Positions 1 to 8,883 of a stretch of DNA of 64,000 bases are shown here, in pieces. The stretch lies in contig NZ_OMPO01000002.1 of NCBI RefSeq assembly GCF_900292035.1, positions 248,001-312,000 on the forward strand, given 5' to 3'. Under the pieces are notes generated by a model. The model worked only from the letters and a program-made list of their open reading frames with translations. It was not told the origin of the DNA and did not search any database. Each line of letters begins with the position of its first letter. The stretch's first letter is position 1. A program made the position numbers and the translations under genes. Source of the stretch: Blastococcus sp. Marseille-P5729 (GTDB taxonomy: Bacteria; Actinomycetota; Actinomycetes; Mycobacteriales; Antricoccaceae).

Positions 1-617
1 CCCGCCTCGGCGCACGACGGGATCAGGCCGGGAGCCGGCGCCGCCGGGTGCAGGTCGCGGTAGGTGCGGCCCAGCCCGCCCGGCGCGTCCTGCCAGAAGA
101 CGCTGACCTGGCCCTCGAATCCCAGGATCGAGCCCCACACGTACGGAATCCCGGCGATCGCGCACGCGTCGTTGACCAGATAGCGAGTGGCGAAGTTGTC
201 CGACCCGTCGACGACGATGTCGTACGACGAGACGATCTCGACGGCATTCTGCGCGGTCAGCCGCTCGGGGTGCTTGCGGACCGCGACGCCGGAGTTCAAC
301 CGGGTGACCGCCAGCGCGGCCGAGTCGACCTTCAGCGCGCCCACGTCGGGCTCGCCGTGGATGACCTGGCGCTGCAGGTTCGAGCGTTCCACACGGTCAT
401 CGTCGATGACGCCGAGGGTTCCGACCCCGGCCGCGGCGAGATACTGCAGCACCGACGAGCCGAGACCACCGGCGCCGATGCTCAGCACGCGAGCGCCGGC
501 CAGGCGGCGTTGACCGTCCTCGCCGACGACGCCGAGCGCCAGATGCCGGGAATAGCGGATGCGATCGTCGCTGGTCAGCGGCAGTGCTGGGGAGACGATG
601 GGATCGATCGGGCTCAC
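1..617 (-). CDS. moeZ: MoeZ/MoeB/ThiF-type adenylyltransferase, 3' part off the window
   Basis: E1-like enzyme that adenylates the C-terminal glycine of a ubiquitin-like sulfur carrier, in molybdopterin or thiamine/cysteine sulfur transfer. The visible 205 codons show the ThiF Rossmann start (SRHLALGVVGEDGQRRL), the nucleotide-binding run SIGAGGLGSSVLQYL, the ERSNLQRQV segment with the conserved Arg, and DGSDNFATRYLVND with the catalytic Asp. The only in-frame start after an upstream TAG is the GTG at 617, which lies inside the Shine-Dalgarno-like string GGAGGTGA, an unusually tight arrangement. It follows DUF3152 by 15 bp in the same direction, as Rv3206c follows Rv3207c in M. tuberculosis. 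Whether it carries the C-terminal rhodanese domain that defines MoeZ cannot be seen. Confidence 0.85.
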   Translation of the reverse strand, partial: MSPIDPIVSPALPLTSDDRIRYSRHLALGVVGEDGQRRLAGARVLSIGAGGLGSSVLQYLAAAGVGTLGVIDDDRVERSNLQRQVIHGEPDVGALKVDSAALAVTRLNSGVAVRKHPERLTAQNAVEIVSSYDIVVDGSDNFATRYLVNDACAIAGIPYVWGSILGFEGQVSVFWQDAPGGLGRTYRDLHPAAPAPGLIPSCAEA

Positions 618-632
618 CTCCTGCGGCTCAGG

Positions 633-1550
633 CTATGCCGGAGCGGTCGGGTTGTCCGCCGGACCGTTCGGGTAGGGCCAGGCGTTGATCGCGCACGGGA
701 GCACTCCGAGCGTCTGCTGCATCATGACCGGCGCCTTCGCGCCGGGTGCCGGGCACTCGACGTGGGTGTGCCCGAGGTAGTGCCCGACCTCGTGGTTGAC
801 GACGTACTGGCGGTAATCCTCGAGGTATCCCTCGTAGTCGGTCACCCCGATCGACCACCGGGCCAGGTTGATGACGGCTCGATCGCCGTACCGACACGAG
901 GTGAAGCCGTTGGTGTTGTATCCCGGGCAGAGGCCCTCGACGTGATCGGGGCTCACCAGGGCGACGTGGAAGTCGACGTCCCCGCTGCTGACGCGCTGGA
1001 AGCTCATCTGGCCGCCCGCCCCCCACGAGCGGGGATCACCGAGGATCTGCTCGACCTCCGCTGCGAACTGGGCGCCGTCGACGCCGATTCCGCCCTCGAC
1101 CTCGACGTCGAAGGTGAGTACCGGCCCGCCGGTGCCGAGCACTGCGCTCTGCCCGGGCACCACGTTCAGGGAGCTGTCGCCGGCCTGCACGAACGACGAG
1201 GTCGGCGCGGCCGGCGTGTCGGTTGCCCCCGGCTCACCCTCGGTAGTGGCACTGCTCGGTGCCGACGAGTCGGACGGCGCCGCCGTGGCGCCTCCGAACC
1301 CGGCCGTCGCGATCTCGCCCCCCGCGGGCTGCGGAGGGTTGGCGACCGCGACGACCAGCGCGAGCACGGCGAGACCGGTCAGGACCGGCAGCGCCAGCGC
1401 GCGCCAGCCATGCCGGGCGATGAACCGACTAACGCGCTCGGGCCGGCGACGGGCGGCTGGAGCCGGCGCGTCGACGTCCGACGCGACGTCGTCCGGCGCG
1501 ACGTCGTCCGGCGCGAGATGGCGCGGCCGATACTCCTGGTCGTCGGTCAT
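633..1550 (-). CDS. DUF3152 membrane-anchored putative zinc metalloprotease
   Basis: 305 aa, equivalent to Rv3207c. A cytoplasmic charged N-terminus is followed by one membrane segment (about residues 47-66, ALALPVLTGLAVLALVVAVA), a Ser/Thr/Pro-rich linker, and an extracytoplasmic domain carrying NHEVGHYLGHTHVECP, an HExxH-xx-GH zinc protease signature. The family function is not established; a secreted metallopeptidase is an inference from the motif. I take ATG 1550 because GAGGT lies 5 nt before it and it sits 8 bp after the preceding hydrolase stop; a longer reading from 1586 would overlap that gene. Likely co-transcribed with the hydrolase upstream and moeZ downstream. Confidence 0.85.
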   Translation of the reverse strand: MTDDQEYRPRHLAPDDVAPDDVASDVDAPAPAARRRPERVSRFIARHGWRALALPVLTGLAVLALVVAVANPPQPAGGEIATAGFGGATAAPSDSSAPSSATTEGEPGATDTPAAPTSSFVQAGDSSLNVVPGQSAVLGTGGPVLTFDVEVEGGIGVDGAQFAAEVEQILGDPRSWGAGGQMSFQRVSSGDVDFHVALVSPDHVEGLCPGYNTNGFTSCRYGDRAVINLARWSIGVTDYEGYLEDYRQYVVNHEVGHYLGHTHVECPAPGAKAPVMMQQTLGVLPCAINAWPYPNGPADNPTAPA

Positions 1551-1557
1551 CGGGACC

Positions 1558-2523
1558 TCAGGCCGCCGAGGCGTTGTCGCGCTCACTTTCGTTCACGAGA
1601 GACAACACTGCCTCAGCAGTGGCCTCGGGCACCTCAAGCTGTGCGGTATGTCCCACGTTCTCGAAGACGTGCAGCCGCGCGTCGGGGATGACGCCGGCGA
1701 GCTTCGGAGCGCGCTTGACCGGCACGAGGCGGTCCTTGTCACCCCAGATGACCGCCGTCGGCATCGGCAGGCCGGCGGCAAGCCGCCATGGGTTGTCCTT
1801 CTTGCGGTGCAGGTGCACCGCAACGATGGAGCGCAGGCTGCCGGAGAAGGCCGGAACGGCCCAGGGGAAGCCGGCACGCGCCGCGATCTCCTCCGCCTGC
1901 TGCTCGAGCCGGTACTCGGGAATGCTCTCGGGGTCGGCGAAACACAGCTCGGCCGACATCCGCGCGCGGGACAGGAAGTCCACGTCGTTGATTCGCTGCT
2001 GGATGCGTGAGCCGATATAGGGCAGCGCCAGCAGCGCCATCCGCGGATCGGCGTCGGTCGTAGCCTCGAAGCCGGGTACCGCCGGAGAGACGAGGCTGAG
2101 GGTGGCGACCTGCTCGGGTCGCTGCGCCGCCACCCGGATCGAGATCAGCCCGCCGAGCGAGTTGCCGACCAGGTGCACCCGCTGCGACGGCACCAGCGCC
2201 TCGATCGCCGCGCTCACCCAACGAGCCGCCGCGGCGATCGAGTAGTCGCCGTCCGGCGCCGGGTCGGACAGACCCCACCCGGGCAGATCCAGGGCGATGG
2301 AACGGAACCGGCCCCGCAGCGACGTCGCCAGGTCGGTCCAGTTGGATGCCGAACCCCCGAGACCGTGCACGTGCAGAAGCACCGGGGCGTCGTCCGGGCC
2401 GTCGGTGTGCCTGGCATGCAGGGTCGCCACGCGCTCCCCCCGCGGCGTCTGCACGGTGAGCCGGTGGAAGCGTCCCGGCCACGGCTCGGTGCGGGTGCGG
2501 TAGTCGATGAGATTCTCAGGCAC
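1558..2523 (-). CDS. alpha/beta hydrolase
   Basis: 321 aa serine hydrolase of the alpha/beta fold. Visible landmarks are the oxyanion loop HGLGGSASNW (about residue 53), nucleophile elbow GNSLGG, acid region WGDKDRLVP and the catalytic His in NVGHTAQ near the C-terminus. The substrate is unknown; the family includes esterases, epoxide hydrolases and C-C bond hydrolases. Start is GTG with AAGGA about 9 nt upstream. It is the first gene of a leftward run (hydrolase, DUF3152, moeZ) and is divergent from the TetR regulator at 2761, which makes it a plausible target of that regulator. Confidence 0.88.
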   Translation of the reverse strand: MPENLIDYRTRTEPWPGRFHRLTVQTPRGERVATLHARHTDGPDDAPVLLHVHGLGGSASNWTDLATSLRGRFRSIALDLPGWGLSDPAPDGDYSIAAAARWVSAAIEALVPSQRVHLVGNSLGGLISIRVAAQRPEQVATLSLVSPAVPGFEATTDADPRMALLALPYIGSRIQQRINDVDFLSRARMSAELCFADPESIPEYRLEQQAEEIAARAGFPWAVPAFSGSLRSIVAVHLHRKKDNPWRLAAGLPMPTAVIWGDKDRLVPVKRAPKLAGVIPDARLHVFENVGHTAQLEVPEATAEAVLSLVNESERDNASAA

Positions 2524-2558
2524 GGTTGGTCATCCTTGGGTCCAGGGCGTCGCGCTCG

Positions 2559-2591
2559 CCCGGTCGGCAACAGATCGGTGGCCCGACCGGG
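2559..2591. promoter_or_regulatory. inverted repeat in the hydrolase/TetR divergent region
   Basis: CCCGGTCGG and CCGACCGGG are perfect 9-bp arms separated by 15 nt, between the divergent hydrolase (start 2523) and tetR (start 2761). TetR-family proteins commonly bind such palindromes and control themselves and the divergent neighbour, so this is a candidate operator. The wide spacer is larger than for most TetR operators, so a different role is possible. Confidence 0.35.
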
Positions 2592-2760
2592 AACAAATCC
2601 GGTGAAGCGCATCGTTCAGGATACCGCCGTTGATGTGAGGAAGCAGTCCAGTCGGCACCGAGGCCCGTGGGTTCTCGGCCCGTCGCCCGCCGGTCGGGTA
2701 CCCATCAGTAGGCTGAGAGGTCGGGAGATGCGGTCAGCGGTATCGGTCGAGGGGAGCGCG

Positions 2761-3438
2761 ATGACCAGCGAGCAGGACACCAGCGCGGTCGCGAACCAGG
2801 GGGAGCAGGACCCAGCGTCGACGATGTCCGCGAACGGTGCGCCGGCGAAGGGCAGGATGCCGCGATCGGAGCGGCGTAAGCAGTTGTTGGACGCCGCCCG
2901 GGAGATCTTCGTGTCCGCGGGTTACCACCAGGCCGCGATGGATGACATCGCCGAGCGCGCCGGGGTGAGCAAGCCGGTGCTGTACCAGCATTTCCCGGGG
3001 AAGCTCGAGCTGTATCTGGCACTTCTCGACCTGCACATCACCGACCTCGTCGGCCGGATCGAGGCGTCGATGCGCGAGACCGGCGACAACAAGCAACGGG
3101 TGCGCGCCGCGGTGGCCTCGTACTTCGAGTTCGTCGACTCCGGCAGCCAGGGCTACCGCCTGGTGTTCGAGTCCGACCTGCGCAACGACCGCCAGGTCGG
3201 CGAACGGGTGGCCGGCGCCCAGGACGCCTGCGTCGATGCGATCGCCCAGGCCATCGCCGGAGACACCGACCTCGGCCTGGCCAAGGCCCGGCTGCTCGCG
3301 GTCGGGCTCGTCGGAGTCAGCATCGCCAGCGCCAGCGCGTGGTTGGCCAGCCGCGACCAGATCAGCCGCGACGAGGCCATCGAGCTGATGACGGCCTTGC
3401 TCTGGCGCGGCCTGACCGCCTTCCCGTCCACCAAGTAA
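2761..3438 (+). CDS. TetR/AcrR family transcriptional regulator (Rv3208-like)
   Basis: 225 aa. The first 35 residues are a polar tail, then SERRKQLLDAAREIFVSAG begins the TetR DNA-binding domain, with the helix-turn-helix around AAMDDIAERAGVSKPVLYQHFPGK. The remainder is the helical ligand/dimer domain, ending TAFPSTK. ATG 2761 is preceded by GAGGGGAGC and is chosen over the much longer open frame that starts at 2173, which runs antisense through the hydrolase gene. Its neighbours (hydrolase divergent, DUF3107 42 bp downstream) are as in M. tuberculosis Rv3208/Rv3208A. The ligand is unknown. Confidence 0.9.
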   Translation: MTSEQDTSAVANQGEQDPASTMSANGAPAKGRMPRSERRKQLLDAAREIFVSAGYHQAAMDDIAERAGVSKPVLYQHFPGKLELYLALLDLHITDLVGRIEASMRETGDNKQRVRAAVASYFEFVDSGSQGYRLVFESDLRNDRQVGERVAGAQDACVDAIAQAIAGDTDLGLAKARLLAVGLVGVSIASASAWLASRDQISRDEAIELMTALLWRGLTAFPSTK

Positions 3439-3480
3439 CCAACCCCGCTCCGGCAACGACGGAGCACGCATAGGAGCATC

Positions 3481-3711
3481 GTGGAAATCAAGATCGGAAT
3501 CACCCACTCCCCTCGTGAGATCTCCCTGGACACCAAGCAGGACGCCGAGGAGGTCCGCGCCAAGATCCTCGAGGCGCTGCGCGACGACGACAACGTCCTC
3601 GAGCTCGCCGACAAGCGGGGTCGTCAGTACCTGGTGCCGGTCGGGCGGATCGCCTACGTCGAGGTCGGCGAGGGCGACGCGCGGCGAGTGGGATTCACCG
3701 CAACGGACTGA
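3481..3711 (+). CDS. DUF3107 small conserved protein (Rv3208A/TB9.4-like)
   Basis: 76 aa, of a family almost confined to Actinobacteria and normally found just after this TetR gene. The sequence starts MEIKIGITHSPREISL and ends YVEVGEGDARRVGF, a compact acidic alpha/beta protein without a signal peptide. GTG start with AGGAG 5 nt upstream. No biochemical function is known to me. The 42-bp gap to tetR suggests one transcript. Confidence 0.9.
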   Translation: MEIKIGITHSPREISLDTKQDAEEVRAKILEALRDDDNVLELADKRGRQYLVPVGRIAYVEVGEGDARRVGFTATD

Positions 3712-3729
3712 GCCAGGCGGCCCGCGCGC

Positions 3730-3735
3730 TAGACT
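3730..3735 (+). promoter_or_regulatory. candidate -10 element upstream of rhlE
   Basis: TAGACT fits the actinobacterial TANNNT -10 consensus and lies 138 bp before the TTG start of the helicase gene, in a 161-bp gap after DUF3107. A long leader would be consistent with the post-transcriptional control reported for cold-shock helicases, but no -35 is clear. Confidence 0.3.
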
Positions 3736-3872
3736 TCATGCATTGAGGTGCGCGGGCACTCGCGCCGGGACGAGCCTGGCGCATCGCTGACCCGAGTCGA
3801 GCGGTCACCATCCGCTCCTCGACACACCACCGGTGTCCGTGCGTGCTGAAGCCACGACACGAAGGACACCCG

Positions 3873-5594
3873 TTGACCGACACCCACGCCGATCAGGCCA
3901 CCACCGACCAGAGCAGCGGCCAGCCGGCCACCGACCTGCACGTCGAGGACATCGCCGAGGAGACCCTCGACGTCCCCGAGCCGGACGCCGCCCCCGTGCA
4001 GCCGACGTTCGCCGAGATGGGTGCCCGCGCCGAGACAGTGGCGGCCCTGGAGAAGATCGGCATCGTACGCACCTTCCCGATCCAGCAGATGACCCTACAG
4101 ATCGCGATGAGCGGTCACGATCTCATCGGACAGGCCCGCACCGGCACTGGGAAGACCCTCGGCTTCGGCGTCCCCCTGCTCGAGCAGGTCCGCAGCGAGG
4201 ACGAGGGCGCCGACGGCACCCCGCAGGCACTGGTCGTCGTCCCCACCCGCGAGCTGTGCGTGCAGGTCGCCCGCGACATCAAGCAGGCCGGCAGTGAACG
4301 GCGGATCCGCGTCGAGGCCATCTACGGCGGCCGCGCCTACGAGCCGCAGGTCGCCGCCCTGGAGAAGGGCGTCGACGTCATCGTCGGCACCCCCGGACGG
4401 CTGATCGACCTCGCCGAGCAGGCCAAGCTGGTGCTCGGCAAGGTGAAGATCCTGGTGCTGGACGAGGCCGACGAGATGCTCGACCTCGGATTCCTGCCGG
4501 ACATCGAGAAGATCCTGCGGATGGTTCCGGACCAACGCCAGACGATGCTGTTCTCAGCGACCATGCCCGGGCCGATCGTTACCCTCGCCCGGCAGTTCAT
4601 GACCCAGCCGACGCACATTCGCGCCGAGTCGCACGACGACACGCAGACCGCGCCCACGATCCGCCAGATCGTGTACCGGGCGCACGCGCTCGACAAGCCC
4701 GAGCTGCTGGCGCGGGTGCTACAGACCCCCGGTCGCGAGCTGACATTGATCTTCACCCGCACGAAGCGGACCGCCCAGAACGTCGCCGACGAGCTGGAGT
4801 CGCGCGGTTTCGCGGCCGCGGCCGTACACGGCGATCTCGGTCAGGGTGCGCGCGAGCAGGCGCTGCGGGCCTTCCGCTCCGGCAAGGTCGACGTCCTCGT
4901 GGCGACCGACGTCGCCGCCCGCGGCCTGGACATCACCGGCGTGTCCCATGTGATCAACTACCAGACGCCCGAGGACGAGAAGACCTACGTGCACCGCATC
5001 GGCCGCACCGGGCGCGCGGGCAAGGAAGGCATCGCGATCACCCTCGTCGACTGGGACGACCTGCCGCGCTGGACGCTGATCGACAAGCTGCTCGACCTCG
5101 GCATCCCGGAGCCCGCCGAGACCTACTCCACCTCCACGCACCTCTACGAGGAGCTCGGCATCCCCGAATCGGCGACCGGGAGGCTCCCCCGCAGCCAGCG
5201 CACTCGCGAGGGCCTCGACGCCGAGCAGATCGAGGACCTCGGCGAGCGTCGCCGTCCCGGTCGCAGCGGGCGCGATCGCGACGAAACGGGCGAGCGTCCG
5301 CGCAAGCCTCGCTCGGGTGCTCCGCGGCGGCGCACCCGCGGCGCCAACCGCTCGACCCCCGCGCAGGACGGCGCTGCCGGCACCGCACCGAGTGCGGCAG
5401 ACCGGCAGGCCGCCCAGGACTCCCAGGACTCCCGGAGCGGTTCGGACGGCGAGCGCCAGAGCCAGCCACGCAAGCGGCGCCGCCGCTCCCGCGGACGTCG
5501 CGGTTCGGGCGGCGGCCAGTCCGGCGCCGGCGACAGCAGCGCCACGCAGAGCGGTACCGCGCCCACCGAGCAGGCCCCGAGCGCGGACTCCTGA
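3873..5594 (+). CDS. rhlE: DEAD-box ATP-dependent RNA helicase, RhlE type
   Basis: 573 aa. Motifs in order: Q-motif (FPIQQMTLQ), motif I QARTGTGKT, Ia PTREL, GTPGRLIDL, motif II DEAD, motif III SAT, IV IFTRTKR, V ATDVAARGLDI and VI HRIGRTGRAG. After about residue 400 comes a long Arg/Gly/Ser-rich basic tail typical of RNA-annealing C-termini. The enzyme unwinds short RNA duplexes, in mRNA decay or ribosome assembly. I choose TTG 3873 because GAAGGA lies 6 nt upstream; an in-frame GTG at 3843 lacks a ribosome site. Position matches Rv3211 in M. tuberculosis. Confidence 0.9.
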   Translation: MTDTHADQATTDQSSGQPATDLHVEDIAEETLDVPEPDAAPVQPTFAEMGARAETVAALEKIGIVRTFPIQQMTLQIAMSGHDLIGQARTGTGKTLGFGVPLLEQVRSEDEGADGTPQALVVVPTRELCVQVARDIKQAGSERRIRVEAIYGGRAYEPQVAALEKGVDVIVGTPGRLIDLAEQAKLVLGKVKILVLDEADEMLDLGFLPDIEKILRMVPDQRQTMLFSATMPGPIVTLARQFMTQPTHIRAESHDDTQTAPTIRQIVYRAHALDKPELLARVLQTPGRELTLIFTRTKRTAQNVADELESRGFAAAAVHGDLGQGAREQALRAFRSGKVDVLVATDVAARGLDITGVSHVINYQTPEDEKTYVHRIGRTGRAGKEGIAITLVDWDDLPRWTLIDKLLDLGIPEPAETYSTSTHLYEELGIPESATGRLPRSQRTREGLDAEQIEDLGERRRPGRSGRDRDETGERPRKPRSGAPRRRTRGANRSTPAQDGAAGTAPSAADRQAAQDSQDSRSGSDGERQSQPRKRRRRSRGRRGSGGGQSGAGDSSATQSGTAPTEQAPSADS

Positions 5595-5615
5595 CCGCGG
5601 CGCCGTCCTGCACCC

Positions 5616-6812
5616 ATGACGCTGCCCACTGAGCGGCCTGACCGCCCGCGCCGTACGCCGCGCCCGTGGTGGTTCCGGCTGATCGGCTGGCTGGCGGCGC
5701 TCGCGGTGCTCGCCGGGGCAGTCGGCATCACACTTGCCCGGGGTTCCTACTCCGCGACCACGCACACCCTCGCCCAGCCGCCGCGTCCGGCCGACCAGAC
5801 ACCGCCGGCGCAGTCCGTCTCACCGATCGGCTCGTTCGATACGAACGGCCAGCTCGCCGGCCCGGTCGTCGCGGACCTTCAGCCAGGCGGAGTCATCGGG
5901 CGCGACCCGGCGTCCGGCGAGGAGATCTGGCGCTACATGCGCGAGGACTCCAAGACGTGTGCGCACCACGCGACGGCCGACCGGATCGTGCTGGTCTACC
6001 CCACCGGAGACCGCTGCGATCAGGCGATCTCGCTGTCGCCCGGCTCCGGCGCCCGGCAGTGGCAGCGCACCATCGAAGCCCACAGCGCCAACGAGATCAT
6101 CTGGACCGATGGCGGATTCATCTCTCTCGACCCGCGCAAGATGATCAGCTACGAGATCAATCAGGGCTCCGAGCGGTTCACCGTGGACACGACGACCGGT
6201 CAGACCGCCTCGGTCGAGATGAGCCAGTGCGAGCACCTGGACGCGGCCGGGCACGCGAGCGTGGTCACCCTGCAGCGCTGCAGAGCGGACGCTGACTCAC
6301 CCTGGCAGGAGCAGCTGATCGTCAACGTCGAGTCCGACGGCAAGCCGCGGGAGGTCGGCCGCACGTTCCTGTCCGGCGACGGCGAGCTCGATCTGGTGGA
6401 CGCCACCCAGGACGGCACCGCATTCCTGCGCGCGACGGACGGCGCCATACTCGCTGTCCCGCCGGCGGCTCAGACGGCCGTCCCGATCCCGGGCCTTCCT
6501 CCCATGTCCGAGCAGACTCGCCTGATCACGACGCGTGGATCGGTCGTGCTCACCGACCCCCAGGTCACTGCCGGACTAGGCCCGGATCTTGCGAGCGTCG
6601 CGTGGAGCACCCCGGGGGTGGCGCCGGCGTCCTACTCGGTGACGAGCCTCTATGTCCCCACAACCGCGGGAATCGAGGTGCGCGCCGCTGACGACGGCGC
6701 GCTGCTGCGCACCATCGCGCTTCCCGAGCCGCTTCCGGCCGGTGCCGAGCTGACCGTGCACGGACCGCTCGTGGCGATCCGGGACGAGCCCAGCCTCACC
6801 GTCCTGCGCTGA
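5616..6812 (+). CDS. membrane-anchored beta-propeller-like protein (Rv3212-like)
   Basis: 398 aa of unknown function. A basic N-terminus (RPRRTPRPWWFR) precedes a single membrane segment, LIGWLAALAVLAGAVGITLA (about residues 22-41); the remaining 350 residues should be outside the cell. They contain phrases such as DPASGEEIWRY, PGSGARQWQRTI and AADDGALLRTI, which look like PQQ-dehydrogenase-type propeller blades, without evidence of cofactor binding. It lies 21 bp after rhlE, as Rv3212 follows Rv3211, so co-transcription is likely. The ATG has no obvious ribosome site. Confidence 0.75.
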   Translation: MTLPTERPDRPRRTPRPWWFRLIGWLAALAVLAGAVGITLARGSYSATTHTLAQPPRPADQTPPAQSVSPIGSFDTNGQLAGPVVADLQPGGVIGRDPASGEEIWRYMREDSKTCAHHATADRIVLVYPTGDRCDQAISLSPGSGARQWQRTIEAHSANEIIWTDGGFISLDPRKMISYEINQGSERFTVDTTTGQTASVEMSQCEHLDAAGHASVVTLQRCRADADSPWQEQLIVNVESDGKPREVGRTFLSGDGELDLVDATQDGTAFLRATDGAILAVPPAAQTAVPIPGLPPMSEQTRLITTRGSVVLTDPQVTAGLGPDLASVAWSTPGVAPASYSVTSLYVPTTAGIEVRAADDGALLRTIALPEPLPAGAELTVHGPLVAIRDEPSLTVLR

Positions 6813-6823
6813 GTCCCATGCGG

Positions 6824-6829
6824 CAAGAT
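6824..6829 (+). promoter_or_regulatory. -10 element of a leaderless start
   Basis: CAAGAT is followed by exactly 6 nt and then GTG 6836, the arrangement expected when transcription starts on the start codon. It supports GTG 6836 over ATG 6818 for the following gene. Confidence 0.45.
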
Positions 6830-6835
6830 GGGCGC

Positions 6836-7702
6836 GTGGACGCCCCCCAGATCGCCCGTCAGACCACGCCGCACAACGCCGTCGCCCGAACGGTCACTAC
6901 TGAGCGCGGCAGCTTCGCCGTTCTCGATGCCCTGCCGAGTGGTGACCCGATCGCCACCGTGCTGCTCGTACCGGGCTACACGGGCAGCAAGGAGGACTTC
7001 GCTCCCCTGCTCGATCCTCTCGCGGACAAGGGATTGCGCACAGTGGCGATGGACCAGCGCGGGCAATACCACTCTCCGGGCACTCCTGATCCCGCGGCCT
7101 ACTCCATTCAGGAGCTGGGGGCAGACCTGCTCGCCGTTGCCGCGCAGCTTGGCTCCCGGCTGCATCTGGTCGGCCACTCATTCGGCGGGCTGGTCTCCCG
7201 GGCCGCGGCCATTAGCCAGCCGGACGCGTTCGCGACGCTCACGCTGATGTCCTCCGGGCCCAGCGAGCTGCCACCCGGCCCCCGCCGGTCCATCATCGAG
7301 GCGTCCCAGCCGCACCTGCACTCCATGGGCCTGGCACGGATCTACGACGCAGGGCAGGACGCCCTGGCGAAGGACCCCACCTGGAACCCGCCGCAGGAGC
7401 CACTGCGCGCGTTCCTGCGGGACCGGTTCGTGTCGAGCTCCCCGCACGCCCTCGAACACATGGGCGCCACCATGCTCACCGAGCCGGACCGGACCGAGCA
7501 GCTGCGCGCCACCCAGCTCCCGCTGATGGTGCTGTACGGTCGCGACGACAACGCCTGGTCCCCGGAGGCGCAGTCCGACATGGCGCTGCGGCTCGGCGCG
7601 CGCGAGGTCATCATCGAGAGCGCGCTGCACTCCCCCGCCATCGAGAATCCCGTCGACACGGCAGCCGAGCTGGTTCGGTTCTGGACCGACTACCCTGCCT
7701 GA
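6836..7702 (+). CDS. alpha/beta hydrolase
   Basis: 288 aa. Nucleophile elbow GHSFGG, core strand VLLVPGYTGSKEDF with the oxyanion loop, acid region LYGRDDNAWSP, and catalytic His in ESALHSPAIE. Substrate unknown. GTG 6836 is preceded by a -10-like CAAGAT at 6 nt and no Shine-Dalgarno, suggesting a leaderless transcript; an in-frame ATG at 6818 is the alternative and would add six residues. The gene is convergent with the aminotransferase, with 5 bp between the stops. It is unrelated in detail to the hydrolase at 1558. Confidence 0.85.
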   Translation: MDAPQIARQTTPHNAVARTVTTERGSFAVLDALPSGDPIATVLLVPGYTGSKEDFAPLLDPLADKGLRTVAMDQRGQYHSPGTPDPAAYSIQELGADLLAVAAQLGSRLHLVGHSFGGLVSRAAAISQPDAFATLTLMSSGPSELPPGPRRSIIEASQPHLHSMGLARIYDAGQDALAKDPTWNPPQEPLRAFLRDRFVSSSPHALEHMGATMLTEPDRTEQLRATQLPLMVLYGRDDNAWSPEAQSDMALRLGAREVIIESALHSPAIENPVDTAAELVRFWTDYPA

Positions 7703-7707
7703 GCAGA

Positions 7708-8871
7708 TCAGCGCGCCAGGCTCGCCAAGCGCTCGCCGGCCTCGTCCAGGACGTCGTCCTTCTTGCAGAAGGCGAAGCGCACCAGGTGCTGCCCGTACTC
7801 GACGTTGTCGTAAAAGACAGACATCGGCACCGCCACCACGCCGCAGCGCTCCGGCAGGTCACGGCAGAGGCCCAAGCCGTCCTCATACCCGACGCTTCGC
7901 GCATCTGCCGACAGAAAGTAGGTTCCACGACACTCGTTGACCGCAAAGCCGGCGTTCTCAAGACCCGCCCGCAGCCGGTCCCGCTTGCGCTGAAGATCAC
8001 TCGCGATGCTCTCGAAGAACGAACGCGGCATCGCCAGCCCCTCGGCGATCGCGGGCTGGAACGGTGCGCCGCTGACGTAAGTGAGAAACTGCTTCGCTGC
8101 CCGCACCGCGGCAACGAGGTCCGCCGGCCCGGTGCACCAGCCGATCTTCCATCCGGTGAGCGCAAAGGTCTTGCCAGCCGAGGAGATGGTCAGCGTGCGC
8201 TCCCACATCCCAGGCAGGGTGGCGATCGGGACGTGTGCCAGGCCGTCGTAGAGCATGTGCTCGTACACCTCGTCGGTGACGACGAGCAGGTCGTGGGCGA
8301 TGGCGAGATCCGCGACATACCGCAGATCCTCGGCTCCAAGCACGGCGCCGGTCGGATTGTGCGGCGTGTTGAGCAGGATCAGCCGGGTGCGATCCGTGAT
8401 GGCGGTCGCGAGCTGCTCGCGAGGCAGCGCGAAGTGGGGCGCCTGCAGGGTGACCGGCCTGCGGGTCGCCCCGGCCATCGAGATGGTCGCGGCGTACGAG
8501 TCGTAGTAGGGCTCCAGGACGACGACCTCATCCCCCGGCTCCAGCAGCCCGAGCATCGCGGCGGCGATCGCCTCGGTCGCACCCGTGGTGATCAGCACCT
8601 CGGTCGACGGGTCGGGCTCGAGGCCGTAGAAGCGAGTCTGGTGCTCGGCCACGGCGGCCAGCAACGAGGGCACGCCCGGACCGGGCGGGTACTGGTTCGC
8701 GCCTGCGTCGATGGCCGCCTTGGCGGCGTCACGCACCAGCGCGGGACCGTCTACGTCCGGGAAGCCCTGTCCGAGGTTGATCGAGCCGGTCTGCACCGCG
8801 AGTGCCGACATCTCGGCGAAGATCGTCGAGGTGAATCCCTCGAGACGAGAGGACATCAGGGGCCTACGCAT
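7708..8871 (-). CDS. PLP-dependent class I/II aminotransferase (DapC/YbdL-like)
   Basis: 387 aa fold-type I aminotransferase. Landmarks: NLGQGFPDVDGP at the N-terminus, TTGATEAIAAAMLGLL, NTPHNPTGAV, VTDEVYEHMLYDG, and SSAGKTFALTGWKIGW carrying the PLP Schiff-base Lys. The C-terminal Arg is in HLVRFAFC. The closest family members I know are M. tuberculosis DapC (N-succinyldiaminopimelate aminotransferase) and E. coli YbdL (methionine/kynurenine); sequence alone does not separate them. ATG 8871 is 6 nt after TAGGCT on the same strand, a leaderless layout, and that -10 contains the TAG stop of the nuclease gene. Confidence 0.87.
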   Translation of the reverse strand: MRRPLMSSRLEGFTSTIFAEMSALAVQTGSINLGQGFPDVDGPALVRDAAKAAIDAGANQYPPGPGVPSLLAAVAEHQTRFYGLEPDPSTEVLITTGATEAIAAAMLGLLEPGDEVVVLEPYYDSYAATISMAGATRRPVTLQAPHFALPREQLATAITDRTRLILLNTPHNPTGAVLGAEDLRYVADLAIAHDLLVVTDEVYEHMLYDGLAHVPIATLPGMWERTLTISSAGKTFALTGWKIGWCTGPADLVAAVRAAKQFLTYVSGAPFQPAIAEGLAMPRSFFESIASDLQRKRDRLRAGLENAGFAVNECRGTYFLSADARSVGYEDGLGLCRDLPERCGVVAVPMSVFYDNVEYGQHLVRFAFCKKDDVLDEAGERLASLAR

Positions 8872-8877
8872 CGTGCC

Positions 8878-8883
8878 AGCCTA
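8878..8883 (-). promoter_or_regulatory. -10 element of a leaderless start
   Basis: On the minus strand TAGGCT is followed by 6 nt and ATG 8871 of the aminotransferase. The first three bases of the element double as the stop codon of the upstream nuclease gene. Confidence 0.45.

Noticed and set aside
48-1691. 547-codon plus-strand frame
   Set aside because: It runs antisense through moeZ, DUF3152 and the hydrolase, which have clear domains; high GC keeps antisense frames open.
2173-2760. N-terminal extension of the TetR frame
   Set aside because: It is antisense to the hydrolase and has no ribosome site; ATG 2761 has one and starts just before the TetR domain.
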